From the NCBI GenBank assembly GCA_002405445.1, contig DHLV01000192.1, positions 22,654-32,969 of the forward strand: a stretch of DNA of 10,316 nt, given 5' to 3'. Position 1 is the first letter of the stretch; the number at the start of each line of letters is the position of its first letter. The translations under genes and the position numbers were made by a program. Positions 1 through 5,786 of the stretch are shown here, one piece after another. The DNA comes from Flammeovirgaceae bacterium UBA4659. GTDB lineage: Bacteria > Bacteroidota > Bacteroidia > Cytophagales > Cyclobacteriaceae. A model generated the notes under the pieces. The model searched no databases. It saw nothing but the letters and a program-made list of their open reading frames with translations, and was not told the origin of the DNA.

Positions 1-48
1 AGAGGGGTAAGATTAGTTGTGGGGCTGATGAACTTTGATGGGTGAGGG
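1..48. repeat. partial copy of a GC-rich intergenic repeat, cut by the window edge
   Basis: The window opens with AGAGGGG (1-7) and has GGGTGAGGG at 40-48. The same two blocks, in the same order and nearly the same spacing, form the right half of the nested inverted repeat at 704-812 (AGAGGGG at 761-767, GGGTGAGGG at 804-812). I read this as the right half of a second copy whose left half lies outside the window. The DNA between the blocks is not clearly conserved, so the copy may be degenerate. Confidence 0.45.
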
Positions 49-154
49 AAACTTTCCACGAAAACAAACTCTGTATTCGGTAGCCACAACCTTGCTTTTT
101 TCACGTGCGCTTTGCGAGTTTGAATGGCACAAGAGTATTTGTTACTTTTAGTGC

Positions 155-694
155 ATGAGACTAATTACCCTTTTTGTTTTGTTGGCTTCAATGCAAATAG
201 GATGGGCGCAGGTGGTGGGCAAACCATTTCCGGACATGACCGCTGAAACAGTAGAAGACAAAAAAGTAAGCCTGCCAGCGGATGTAAAAGGAAAATACAC
301 ATTGCTTGGTTTGGCGTATTCTAAGAAATCAGAAGACGAATTGAATTCATGGTTCACGCCCGTGTTCAACAAGTTCATTCAAAAAACCAATGGCATGATG
401 GCGAGTTTTGGCTATGATGTAAACGTGTATTTTGTGCCGATGTTCACAGGCGTAAATGCTGCGGCCACAGGTACCGCGAAAAAGAAAGCAATTAAAAATG
501 TAGATCCGCAGCTGTTGCCCTACATACTTTTTTATAAAGGCGAACTAAAGAAATATAAGGAGGCGCTTGATTTTGAGCGGAGAGACATACCATACTTTTT
601 TGTGCTAGACCCTGATGGCAAGATTGTGCATTGCACCTCGGGCGCCTACACCGAAAAGAAAATGGATGCAGTAGAAGAATCGATTCAAGACTAA
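155..694 (+). CDS. exported thioredoxin-fold protein without CXXC
   Basis: This 179-residue protein starts with a Sec signal peptide (about residues 1-18, cleavage after GWA before Q19). The mature N-terminus (GKPFPDMTAETVEDKKVSLP) followed by GKYTLLGLAYS is the usual opening of AhpC/TSA- and TlpA-like thioredoxin folds, and YFFVLDPDGKIV (147-158) is the late strand-turn-strand of that fold. At the place where the redox CXXC should sit the sequence reads AYSKKSED, and the only cysteine is C160, so disulfide exchange is unlikely. A structural, chaperone or assembly role in the periplasm is inferred; distant likeness to the ATP10 family is another possibility. The ATG at 155 is chosen because it gives a complete signal peptide. 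The gene stands alone between repeat copies, and a weak TTTG/TATTTG pair at 111-141 may be its promoter. Confidence 0.72.
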   Translation: MRLITLFVLLASMQIGWAQVVGKPFPDMTAETVEDKKVSLPADVKGKYTLLGLAYSKKSEDELNSWFTPVFNKFIQKTNGMMASFGYDVNVYFVPMFTGVNAAATGTAKKKAIKNVDPQLLPYILFYKGELKKYKEALDFERRDIPYFFVLDPDGKIVHCTSGAYTEKKMDAVEESIQD

Positions 695-703
695 TCGACT
701 TTT

Positions 704-812
704 CCCTCACCCAAGGAAGCGTATCAGATGGTCCGTCTTTCTTGTCCCCTCTCCCCGGGGAGAGGGGAAGCAAGCGTTTCTCCTAACAAGAAAGGCTAGT
801 TCGGGGTGAGGG
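704..812. repeat. nested three-tier inverted repeat (REP-like intergenic element)
   Basis: Three pairs of complementary arms are nested inside one another. The outer pair is CCCTCACCC (704-712) with GGGTGAGGG (804-812). The middle pair is CTTTCTTGT (737-745) with ACAAGAAAG (786-794). The core is a perfect 22-base palindrome at 746-767, C4TCTC4 followed directly by its complement. The whole fills the gap between the first two genes. Such GC-rich nested palindromes are typical of dispersed intergenic repeats. As RNA it could fold into a long hairpin and end or stabilise the transcript of the upstream gene, but there is no T-run after it. Confidence 0.75.
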
Positions 813-845
813 ATTCAAATTGTGTTTTGGTAACTTACGTTTAGA

Positions 846-1793
846 ATGAAGATCACGAGAGAAAGTATTTCAGAGGCGCATGAGCGCATTCAGCCGTACA
901 TTGAGCGCACACCTGTACTCACCAGCGCCAGCTTAAACGAACTAGCGGGCTGTCAACTCTATTTTAAGTGTGAGAATTTCCAGAAGGTAGGTGCTTTCAA
1001 AGCACGGGGCGCCACCAACGCGGCACTTAAACTTTCAAAAGAAGAAATAGTCAAAGGATTGGCAACACATTCATCGGGTAACCATGCGCAAGCAATAGCG
1101 CGTGCGGGCAAAATGTTAGGGGTGAAGTCATACATCGTAATGCCGCGCACCGCCCCCGAAATAAAAAAACGTGGGGTACGTGGTTATGGTGGCGAAATAT
1201 TTGAGTGTGAGCCAACACTGCAAGCGCGCGAAGAGACCTTGGCGAAGGTGATTGCCAAAACGGGCGCAGCAGAGATACACCCTTTCAACAATTACGATGT
1301 AGTAGAAGGCCAGGCCACCTGCGCCAAAGAATTGTTTGAACAAGCAGGTGGTTTAGACATTGTGGTTGCACCCGTGGGTGGTGGAGGTCTGTTGAGCGGC
1401 ACGGCATTGGCAGCAAAGTTTTTTTCGCCCACTACCGTGGTGATTGCAGGTGAACCTGCAGGCTCTGATGATGCTTATCGCTCCATGCAATCTGGAAAAA
1501 TTGAACCGGCACAATCCAATACAATAGCCGATGGCTTGCTCACCACGTTGGGCGACAAGACATTTCCTATCATTTACGAGAATGTGAAAGAAGTGATTAC
1601 CGTTACCGATGAGGAGATCATTGCTGCCATGCGGTTGATTTGGGAGCGACTGAAAATAATTGTAGAAACATCTTGCGCGGTGCCCTTTGCAGCCGTGTTG
1701 AAGGAAAAAGAGAAATTTAAAGGCAAGCGCGTGGGAATAATCCTCACAGGTGGGAATGTGGATTTGGAGAAGGTAGGGAAGTGGTTTGCGTAG
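846..1793 (+). CDS. threonine dehydratase / serine racemase family PLP enzyme
   Basis: This 315-residue cytoplasmic enzyme belongs to fold-type II PLP enzymes. The PLP-binding lysine is K52 in GAFKARGA; SSGNHAQA (76-83) contacts the substrate carboxylate, and the glycine loop PVGGGGLLSG (176-185) holds the PLP phosphate. TSCAVPFAA and LTGGNVD (300-305) are the usual C-terminal family motifs. The length fits the short catabolic form: there is no C-terminal ACT regulatory domain as in biosynthetic IlvA. Residues E203, S207 and D209 line up with the divalent-cation site of eukaryotic-type serine racemase, so serine racemase or 3-hydroxyaspartate dehydratase activity is as plausible as threonine/serine deamination to a 2-oxo acid and ammonia. 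The gene is monocistronic, starting 33 bases after the nested repeat. The family call is firm; the exact substrate is not. Confidence 0.9.
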   Translation: MKITRESISEAHERIQPYIERTPVLTSASLNELAGCQLYFKCENFQKVGAFKARGATNAALKLSKEEIVKGLATHSSGNHAQAIARAGKMLGVKSYIVMPRTAPEIKKRGVRGYGGEIFECEPTLQAREETLAKVIAKTGAAEIHPFNNYDVVEGQATCAKELFEQAGGLDIVVAPVGGGGLLSGTALAAKFFSPTTVVIAGEPAGSDDAYRSMQSGKIEPAQSNTIADGLLTTLGDKTFPIIYENVKEVITVTDEEIIAAMRLIWERLKIIVETSCAVPFAAVLKEKEKFKGKRVGIILTGGNVDLEKVGKWFA

Positions 1794-1896
1794 TTTTTGA
1801 AATGAGGGAACCTAGACGTAGATTCATACATTGATTTGGCCAAAAAGATAAATTCTTTTGAGGCTGTATGTGCAATAACAAAAACTAAATGGACTC

Positions 1897-2122
1897 ATGA
1901 ATTGGCAATCTCACTTGTCATCAAACCCCAAAATTTTGTTTGGCAAGTTGGCTATTAAAAGGTACAAGCTTCTCAATAGAGCCTGTTTTGGAAAAATTGG
2001 AATCGGGTCTCACCCCCGAACAACTTCTGTTGTCATATCCTAATCTAACGTTGGCGGACATTCAAGCGTGTCTGTAATATGCCGCAGAAAACTCAAAGCA
2101 CGAGAAAACTCTGTCCAGATAG
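1897..2122 (+). pseudogene. decayed DUF433 (VapB45-like) antitoxin gene
   Basis: The frame from the ATG at 1897 reads MNWQSHLSSNPKILFGK then LAIK, the start of a DUF433 protein. After ATT AAA there is one extra A (1957-1960) and the family sequence resumes in the +1 frame at 1961 as GTSFSIEPVLEKLESGL, then LTPEQLLLSYPNLTLADIQACL. A TAA stop follows at 2075-2077, and YAAENSKHEKTLSR continues to a TAG at 2120-2122. Repairing the frameshift and the stop gives a 74-residue protein, the normal DUF433 length. Unrepaired, translation ends at 2041-2043 after 48 residues, more than half in the wrong frame. Intact relatives are small helix-turn-helix antitoxins that repress their own operon. A homopolymer sequencing error could explain the extra A but not the TAA. 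Confidence 0.82.
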
Positions 2123-2126
2123 GTAA

Positions 2127-2195
2127 ATGGCAAGATTAATTGCTGACGAAAGTCCGGACTTCAGGCTGTCAAAGTCAGAACAAAAAAGGCATTAA
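2127..2195 (+). pseudogene. 5' remnant of a DUF5615 (PIN-like, Mut7-C) toxin gene
   Basis: An ATG four bases after the DUF433 stop opens a 22-codon frame, MARLIADESPDFRLSKSEQ then KRH and TAA. MARLIADE matches the N-terminus of DUF5615 PIN-like toxins, whose first strand ends in the acidic LxDE motif, and the position directly after DUF433 is where that toxin normally sits. From residue 9 the likeness is lost and the remaining 100 or so residues are absent, so the toxin appears to have been removed by deletion. The family call rests on eight residues plus context and is therefore moderate. Confidence 0.5.
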
Positions 2196-2204
2196 TTCCA
2201 TGAT

Positions 2205-2237
2205 AAGACCGATAGCAATATAATCGCCATCGGTCTT
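2205..2237 (+). terminator. hairpin terminator downstream of the decayed toxin-antitoxin unit
   Basis: AAGACCGAT (2205-2213) pairs with ATCGGTCTT (2229-2237) over nine bases, two further G-C pairs can form inside (2215-2216 with 2226-2227), and T's follow (2236-2239, 2241-2242). TGATAA at 2201 and TTATCA at 2241 add an outer pair. On the + strand this is a good intrinsic terminator for the toxin-antitoxin transcript. It also separates that unit from the convergent - strand operon, and may stop it too, though no clear T-run follows on that strand. Confidence 0.65.
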
Positions 2238-2284
2238 TTGTTATCAAACTTTTTTTCTTGAACAATCTTCAGTGACTGAGATTA

Positions 2285-2470
2285 TTAGCTTTCTTTTTTG
2301 GCTTTTTTGTCCCACCATCGCGAGAAGTAGTACATTCCGACAGTCCAGACAATTGTTACAAATATTCCGGCAAAAAAACTCCGGCTCCAACTTTTTGCTA
2401 AAAAAAAGCGATTCGCCAAAACTATGAACAGGAAAAAGGGTAGTATATATTTAAAAACCTGTTGATTCAT
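2285..2470 (-). CDS. small two-helix membrane protein, possible partner of the lipoprotein
   Basis: This 61-residue protein is not recognised as a known family. It has two hydrophobic segments (about residues 7-24 and 31-49) joined by a short turn with K26 and R30, and a charged tail RWWDKKAKKES, so it should be an inner-membrane hairpin. Its ATG shares one base with the stop of the lipoprotein gene upstream (TAATG at 2468-2472), so the two are almost certainly translated together. Small membrane proteins encoded right after a pore-like peptide gene are often immunity proteins; that role is inference from context only. It is convergent with the decayed toxin-antitoxin unit and uses AT-rich codons like its partner. 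Confidence 0.65.
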   Translation of the reverse strand: MNQQVFKYILPFFLFIVLANRFFLAKSWSRSFFAGIFVTIVWTVGMYYFSRWWDKKAKKES

Positions 2471-3207
2471 TATCCAAAAATTATATCCTGAAGAATTGAT
2501 TCAGCAACACCACCGATGAATCCTAAAGCACCGCCAATAACAGCCCCTCCCACGCAACCTGTTGCTGTGCCTAAACCTGGAAAAGCAACGGTTCCGCCAG
2601 CACATCCTGCTTTTCCTCCAACTATTGCACCTCCCACTAGGCCTATCACCCCAGCCTGTAGCGCTCCTTTCACGTCAACTCCTTGAGCTCTTCCAACGGG
2701 GCTACCTTTGATAAGTGTTTCTTCAATTATTTTAACAGCTGAACCGACTGCTGAACCTAACGCCAATAATTGATATTTATGTTCATTTGACAAAGAAGAA
2801 GAAGCAACATCATTATTGAAAGAATTAGTTAAGCCTTTAACAATCGCTAAATCTTCTTGGTCCAATAAGTTATTCAAAAACGGGACTGCGAGTACTTTTT
2901 GCTCGTTTGTTAGAAAGCTCAGGTCAAGTTCATTCACAGAACTGATTCTAGCGCTTTTGTTCATTTCCCCTTTTATCTCATTGGGGTTAAAGTCTAACTC
3001 CCCAGTGAAATAGTTTGCCCGCAAATAGCTGTAAGTGTCAGAGTAAACGTTGTCTGTTGAGGACTTCAACGCTACTGAGAAAGCACCGCTGAAAGTTGCT
3101 TCTAGGTTCTTGGCAATTTCTTTGTAGTCAGTTTCTCTTTTCTGTACAGCGTTATCTTGACACGCTGAGAAGATTGTAATCAATACAATAAAAAATACTC
3201 TTTTCAT
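2470..3207 (-). CDS. lipoprotein with glycine-zipper C-terminal domain
   Basis: This 245-residue protein has a lipoprotein signal peptide ending in the lipobox FSAC, with C16 the predicted lipidated residue, followed by a polar linker. Residues 28-165 look mostly helical and match no family I know. From about residue 180 to the end the protein is dominated by Gly, Ala and Val with repeated GxxxG spacing: LVGGAIVGG (190-198), AGCAGG (200-205), TGCVGGAVIGGALGFIGG (216-233), then a short tail SILQDIIFG. Such glycine zippers insert into membranes and occur in pore-forming bacteriocins and in some outer-membrane proteins. C202 and C218 could form a disulfide. The gene leads a two-gene unit with an overlapping small membrane protein, behind a good Bacteroidota-type promoter. 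Possible roles are a membrane-active toxin or an envelope lipoprotein; the sequence does not decide. Confidence 0.75.
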   Translation of the reverse strand: MKRVFFIVLITIFSACQDNAVQKRETDYKEIAKNLEATFSGAFSVALKSSTDNVYSDTYSYLRANYFTGELDFNPNEIKGEMNKSARISSVNELDLSFLTNEQKVLAVPFLNNLLDQEDLAIVKGLTNSFNNDVASSSLSNEHKYQLLALGSAVGSAVKIIEETLIKGSPVGRAQGVDVKGALQAGVIGLVGGAIVGGKAGCAGGTVAFPGLGTATGCVGGAVIGGALGFIGGVAESILQDIIFG

Positions 3208-3274
3208 GTTTAAGTTTTTTGTTTTTGTTTACGTCTAATGGATTCGATAAATTTTTCAGTTCTGGCCAGACCGA

Positions 3275-3306
3275 CAAAAGTATATCCAGTTCTACTGATA
3301 CGAAAA
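3275..3306 (-). promoter_or_regulatory. Bacteroidota-type promoter for the lipoprotein operon
   Basis: On the - strand TACTTTTG (3282-3275) matches the Bacteroidota -7 consensus TAnnTTTG exactly. A TTTTC stretch (3306-3302) lies 19 bases upstream, one mismatch from the -33 TTTG box. The predicted transcript would start near 3268 and have a leader of about 60 bases before the ATG at 3207. Confidence 0.5.
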
Positions 3307-3319
3307 CGAAAACTTAAAT

Positions 3320-3337
3320 TACCTGAAAAATCAGGTA
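3320..3337. other. small perfect stem-loop in the permease-lipoprotein gap
   Basis: TACCTGA and TCAGGTA flank an AAAA loop, giving a seven-base stem. It lies 14 bases upstream of the lipoprotein promoter boxes and downstream of the permease stop. On the - strand it is followed by a T-rich stretch, so it may be a weak terminator for the permease, or an operator for the lipoprotein promoter. The rest of the 255-base gap (3208-3462) shows no convincing gene on either strand. Confidence 0.35.
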
Positions 3338-3462
3338 TAGAAAGCCCATCGGTTTTAATTTATTGTCAAGAGACGGCCGCATTTCTTAGACATTTTTTCT
3401 TTCTGGCAGGTAAGTTTTTTGTGTCTGGCAAGGTCTAGGCGAACCAACTTGTTGCTAACCTT

Positions 3463-4743
3463 CTACCCCCTCATCCTACTCCACCCAAAAATCGGCACGC
3501 CAATCAACAATAAAATAAATCCCCAATACACCGCCTCTTGTCCCGAGCCGGCCACGGCCCACACAGAATAAAGAAACGCTATGGTGGCAACAACCAATTT
3601 CCAAGACGTCCAGCCTTTTTCTTTGGCCCCAATAATCACAAACGCTACCGTTGAGAACGAGTAAGCTATCAGCACTGTCATCGCGGTAAGCAGAATTGCG
3701 AACTGGTACGTATCGCCTAAACCGCGACTGAAATTCATGAATAACAAAGCAGAGATCAGCAGACTTGAAATCACCAAACCGAAAACAGGTGCACCTGCTC
3801 TGTTTTCGATTTTGAAAATGGAAGGCAGCAATTTATCAGCTGCCGCTGCTGCGGGCACTTGCCCTTGCATCAGAATCCAGCCGTTCAATGCACCAAAGGT
3901 TGATATTACCGCACCCGCTCCAACCAGGTAACGCGCCCAGTCGCCCCACATACTGGCGGCCGCATCGGCAAACGGTGCTTTCGAATCTCGCAATGTTTCA
4001 GGCGGCAAAACGCCCATTATCACCACTGTGCCCAATATGTACAAAATTGTTACTGCAATGGTGCCAAACATTGTGGCACGCGGAATGGTTTTTTCGGGTG
4101 TCTCTACCTGCCCTGATGGAATGGTCGCACTTTCTAATCCCATGAACGCAAACAGCGTAAGTGTGGCAGTGGCGGTGATTGCTCCAAAATTTGAATGAAT
4201 GCCCGAATTGAATGGCAGGTAATTTTCTGTTTCTACAAAGAACAGGCCACCGACCGTTACCAGCAGCAGGGGGGCAATTTTTAGCATGGTGGTAACGAGT
4301 TGTACTTTGCCCGCCTGCTTTAATCCGCGCGTGTTAATCCACGTCAGTGACCACACGGTTATCAAGCCGGTGAACACGGCCAAAGTGGAATTGGTGCCAA
4401 GCGCTGGAATAAAAACAGTCAGATAACTAACAAAAGCAACAGCAATGGCAGCATTGGTGCACCACAGCGAAATCCAATATCCCCATGCCACTAAAAAAGC
4501 CGCAAAGTCGCCAAGCCCTCTTCGCGAGTAAGCGTAAGGGCCACCGTTTGCAACCGGCATCAATTGGCTGAGCCAACTGTACACCAGCGCCAAACAAATT
4601 GCACCTACGCCAGATACTAACCAACCCAACAAGCTAATGCTTCCGAAAGATGCCAACTGGGCAGGTAACATAAACATGGCCGAGGCAATCATATTGCCCA
4701 TCACCAGCGAAGTGGTTGTCCACAATCCAATGCGTTGGCTCAT
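3463..4743 (-). CDS. AdiC-like APC family amino acid permease
   Basis: This 426-residue inner-membrane protein with about 12 transmembrane helices belongs to the basic amino acid/polyamine antiporter branch of the APC superfamily. It follows AdiC (arginine:agmatine antiporter) closely: GGPYAYSRRGLGDF (67-80), the TM6 stretch FMGLESA with E204 at the AdiC gating glutamate, ETPEKTIPRAT (214-224), the TM8 tryptophan in LNGWILMQGQ (W289), and TIAFLYSVWAVAGSGQEAV near the C-terminus. Two substrate-site differences stand out: the unwound TM1 motif GSG of AdiC is ASA here (GNMIASAMF, 16-24), and the TM6 tryptophan before the glutamate is replaced by phenylalanine (F198 or F200). The substrate may therefore not be arginine/agmatine. 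Its ATG overlaps the stop of the aminotransferase gene upstream (ATGA, 4740-4743), suggesting that the transporter moves a substrate or product of that enzyme. Confidence 0.88.
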   Translation of the reverse strand: MSQRIGLWTTTSLVMGNMIASAMFMLPAQLASFGSISLLGWLVSGVGAICLALVYSWLSQLMPVANGGPYAYSRRGLGDFAAFLVAWGYWISLWCTNAAIAVAFVSYLTVFIPALGTNSTLAVFTGLITVWSLTWINTRGLKQAGKVQLVTTMLKIAPLLLVTVGGLFFVETENYLPFNSGIHSNFGAITATATLTLFAFMGLESATIPSGQVETPEKTIPRATMFGTIAVTILYILGTVVIMGVLPPETLRDSKAPFADAAASMWGDWARYLVGAGAVISTFGALNGWILMQGQVPAAAAADKLLPSIFKIENRAGAPVFGLVISSLLISALLFMNFSRGLGDTYQFAILLTAMTVLIAYSFSTVAFVIIGAKEKGWTSWKLVVATIAFLYSVWAVAGSGQEAVYWGFILLLIGVPIFGWSRMRG

Positions 4744-5576
4744 GCAAAGGTTGCCATTGCGTACTCTTTTTCTTTGCAGATTAAGTGGGCCAACAGTTGC
4801 CGTGTGGTATCGCCCGTTTGGCCATCGCCAATACGCTTTCCATCGATCTCAACCACGGCTTGTATGCGTTTGGTACTGCTGGTGAGAAATACTTCTTTGG
4901 CCTGTGCGATATCATGAAGCGTAACGGTGCCTTCTTTTACATCATATCCTTTGCAACTCAATTCGAGCACCCGCTTCCGCGTGATGCCTTTTAATGCGTT
5001 GGTGGCCGGGGTGATGATTTCATCGTTTTCCGTAACGATGAAAATATTACTGCGCGGAAACTCGCTGACGATACCATTTTGATGATAGAGCACATCGTGC
5101 GCGTGTTGCTCTTTGATTTTCTTCAAGAGCCAAATACCCATTGAGTAGTTGATTGTTTTGGCTTCGGGCAGATCGCGCACAAACTCATGTGTGATGATGT
5201 TCACTTTCTTGGGTTCGGTGTTATCATCGATTTGCAAGGGACTTTGAACAATTAAAAAGTTGGGTGTTGTTGGCTCATACGCATCGGGTGAATAGCCGCC
5301 AGTGAGGATTATGCGGATACCTGCATTGGGAATGCCGTTTGTTTGCACCAGTTGGCGCAATATCTGTTGCATGTCGTTCGCAGTGTAGGGGCACTCCAGG
5401 TGCATAAACTTGGCAGATTGAATCAGTCGCTGAAGATGGTCTTCTGCATACAGCAGCACACCTTCCCGCAAACGGAAGAAATCAAACACGCCATAGCCCC
5501 GTTGGATGGCCAGGTCGCTGATATGCAACATGGCCTTTTCTTGTGCGATGAACCGGTGGTTAAGAAAAACGTACAC
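4740..5576 (-). CDS. class IV PLP aminotransferase (D-amino acid / branched-chain / ADC lyase fold)
   Basis: This 278-residue fold-type IV enzyme swaps amino groups using PLP. Visible marks are RGYGVFDFFRL (26-36) of the small domain, the PLP lysine K140 in PEAKTINYSMG, E172 in GIVSEFPRSNIF, which contacts the PLP ring nitrogen, and the phosphate-binding stretches GITRKRVLEL (197-206) and LTSSTKRIQAV. The length is normal. The family also includes branched-chain aminotransferases and aminodeoxychorismate lyase; the YGVFDFFR region and R88 suggest a Bacteroidota subgroup in which a Haliscomenobacter enzyme is known to act on D-amino acids, but substrate assignment by eye is uncertain. It is the first gene of a two-gene unit with the permease, overlapping it by four bases. 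A TACATTTG box at 5603-5596 on the - strand may be its promoter; no clear -33 box is visible. Confidence 0.88.
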   Translation of the reverse strand: MYVFLNHRFIAQEKAMLHISDLAIQRGYGVFDFFRLREGVLLYAEDHLQRLIQSAKFMHLECPYTANDMQQILRQLVQTNGIPNAGIRIILTGGYSPDAYEPTTPNFLIVQSPLQIDDNTEPKKVNIITHEFVRDLPEAKTINYSMGIWLLKKIKEQHAHDVLYHQNGIVSEFPRSNIFIVTENDEIITPATNALKGITRKRVLELSCKGYDVKEGTVTLHDIAQAKEVFLTSSTKRIQAVVEIDGKRIGDGQTGDTTRQLLAHLICKEKEYAMATFA

Positions 5577-5595
5577 GCGTTGAATGGTTTACAGG

Positions 5596-5603
5596 CAAAT
5601 GTA
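5596..5603 (-). promoter_or_regulatory. possible -7 box for the aminotransferase-permease unit
   Basis: TACATTTG on the - strand fits TAnnTTTG exactly, 19 bases upstream of the aminotransferase ATG. There is no TTTG box at the expected 19-21 base spacing, so this is a weak call and would imply a very short leader. Confidence 0.3.
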
Positions 5604-5672
5604 GCATTTAACCCAAAATAGTCATCGGCTATACCTGTTATTGGCCGTTTGCTTGACATCCGATAGTTTTAA

Positions 5673-5786
5673 ATGTCTTATGTAGCAAGTACAAAATTCA
5701 CAGATCTTTCGACAAGTGGTGGAATCCCGAATGTGTTGGAGGCGTTCAAATATCGCGAGCAGTTGAATGCTAAGAAATGCAGGTAG
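5673..5786 (+). CDS. candidate small protein, 37 residues, unrecognised
   Basis: A small frame in the gap between the aminotransferase and gltD reads MSYVASTKFTDLSTSGGIPN followed by VLEAFKYREQLNAKKCR and TAG. Composition and codon choice look protein-like, and the second half would form an amphipathic, basic helix. TAGTTTTA (5664-5671) is one base off the -7 consensus but lies right against the ATG, so it would imply a leaderless message. No Shine-Dalgarno sequence is visible. The last 17 bases overlap the 3' end of gltD on the other strand. It could be a real small protein, a relic of a larger gene or chance. I do not recognise a family. Confidence 0.28.
   Translation: MSYVASTKFTDLSTSGGIPNVLEAFKYREQLNAKKCR

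Noticed and set aside
492..773. 93-residue - strand frame across the first gene's end and the nested repeat
   Set aside because: It is antisense to the exported protein gene and part of its translation comes from the GC-rich palindrome.
1957..1963. programmed +1 frameshift in the DUF433 gene
   Set aside because: The in-frame TAA at 2075 would still cut the protein short and the toxin partner is already lost, so plain decay is the simpler reading; no slippery site with a downstream structure is evident.
3238..3438. 66-residue + strand frame between the lipoprotein and permease genes
   Set aside because: Its codons overlap the lipoprotein promoter region, the composition is unlike a structured protein, and no start signal or family likeness is visible.
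4637..4994. several 60-82 residue + strand frames over the aminotransferase/permease junction
   Set aside because: Antisense shadows of two firmly identified genes, without signals of their own.
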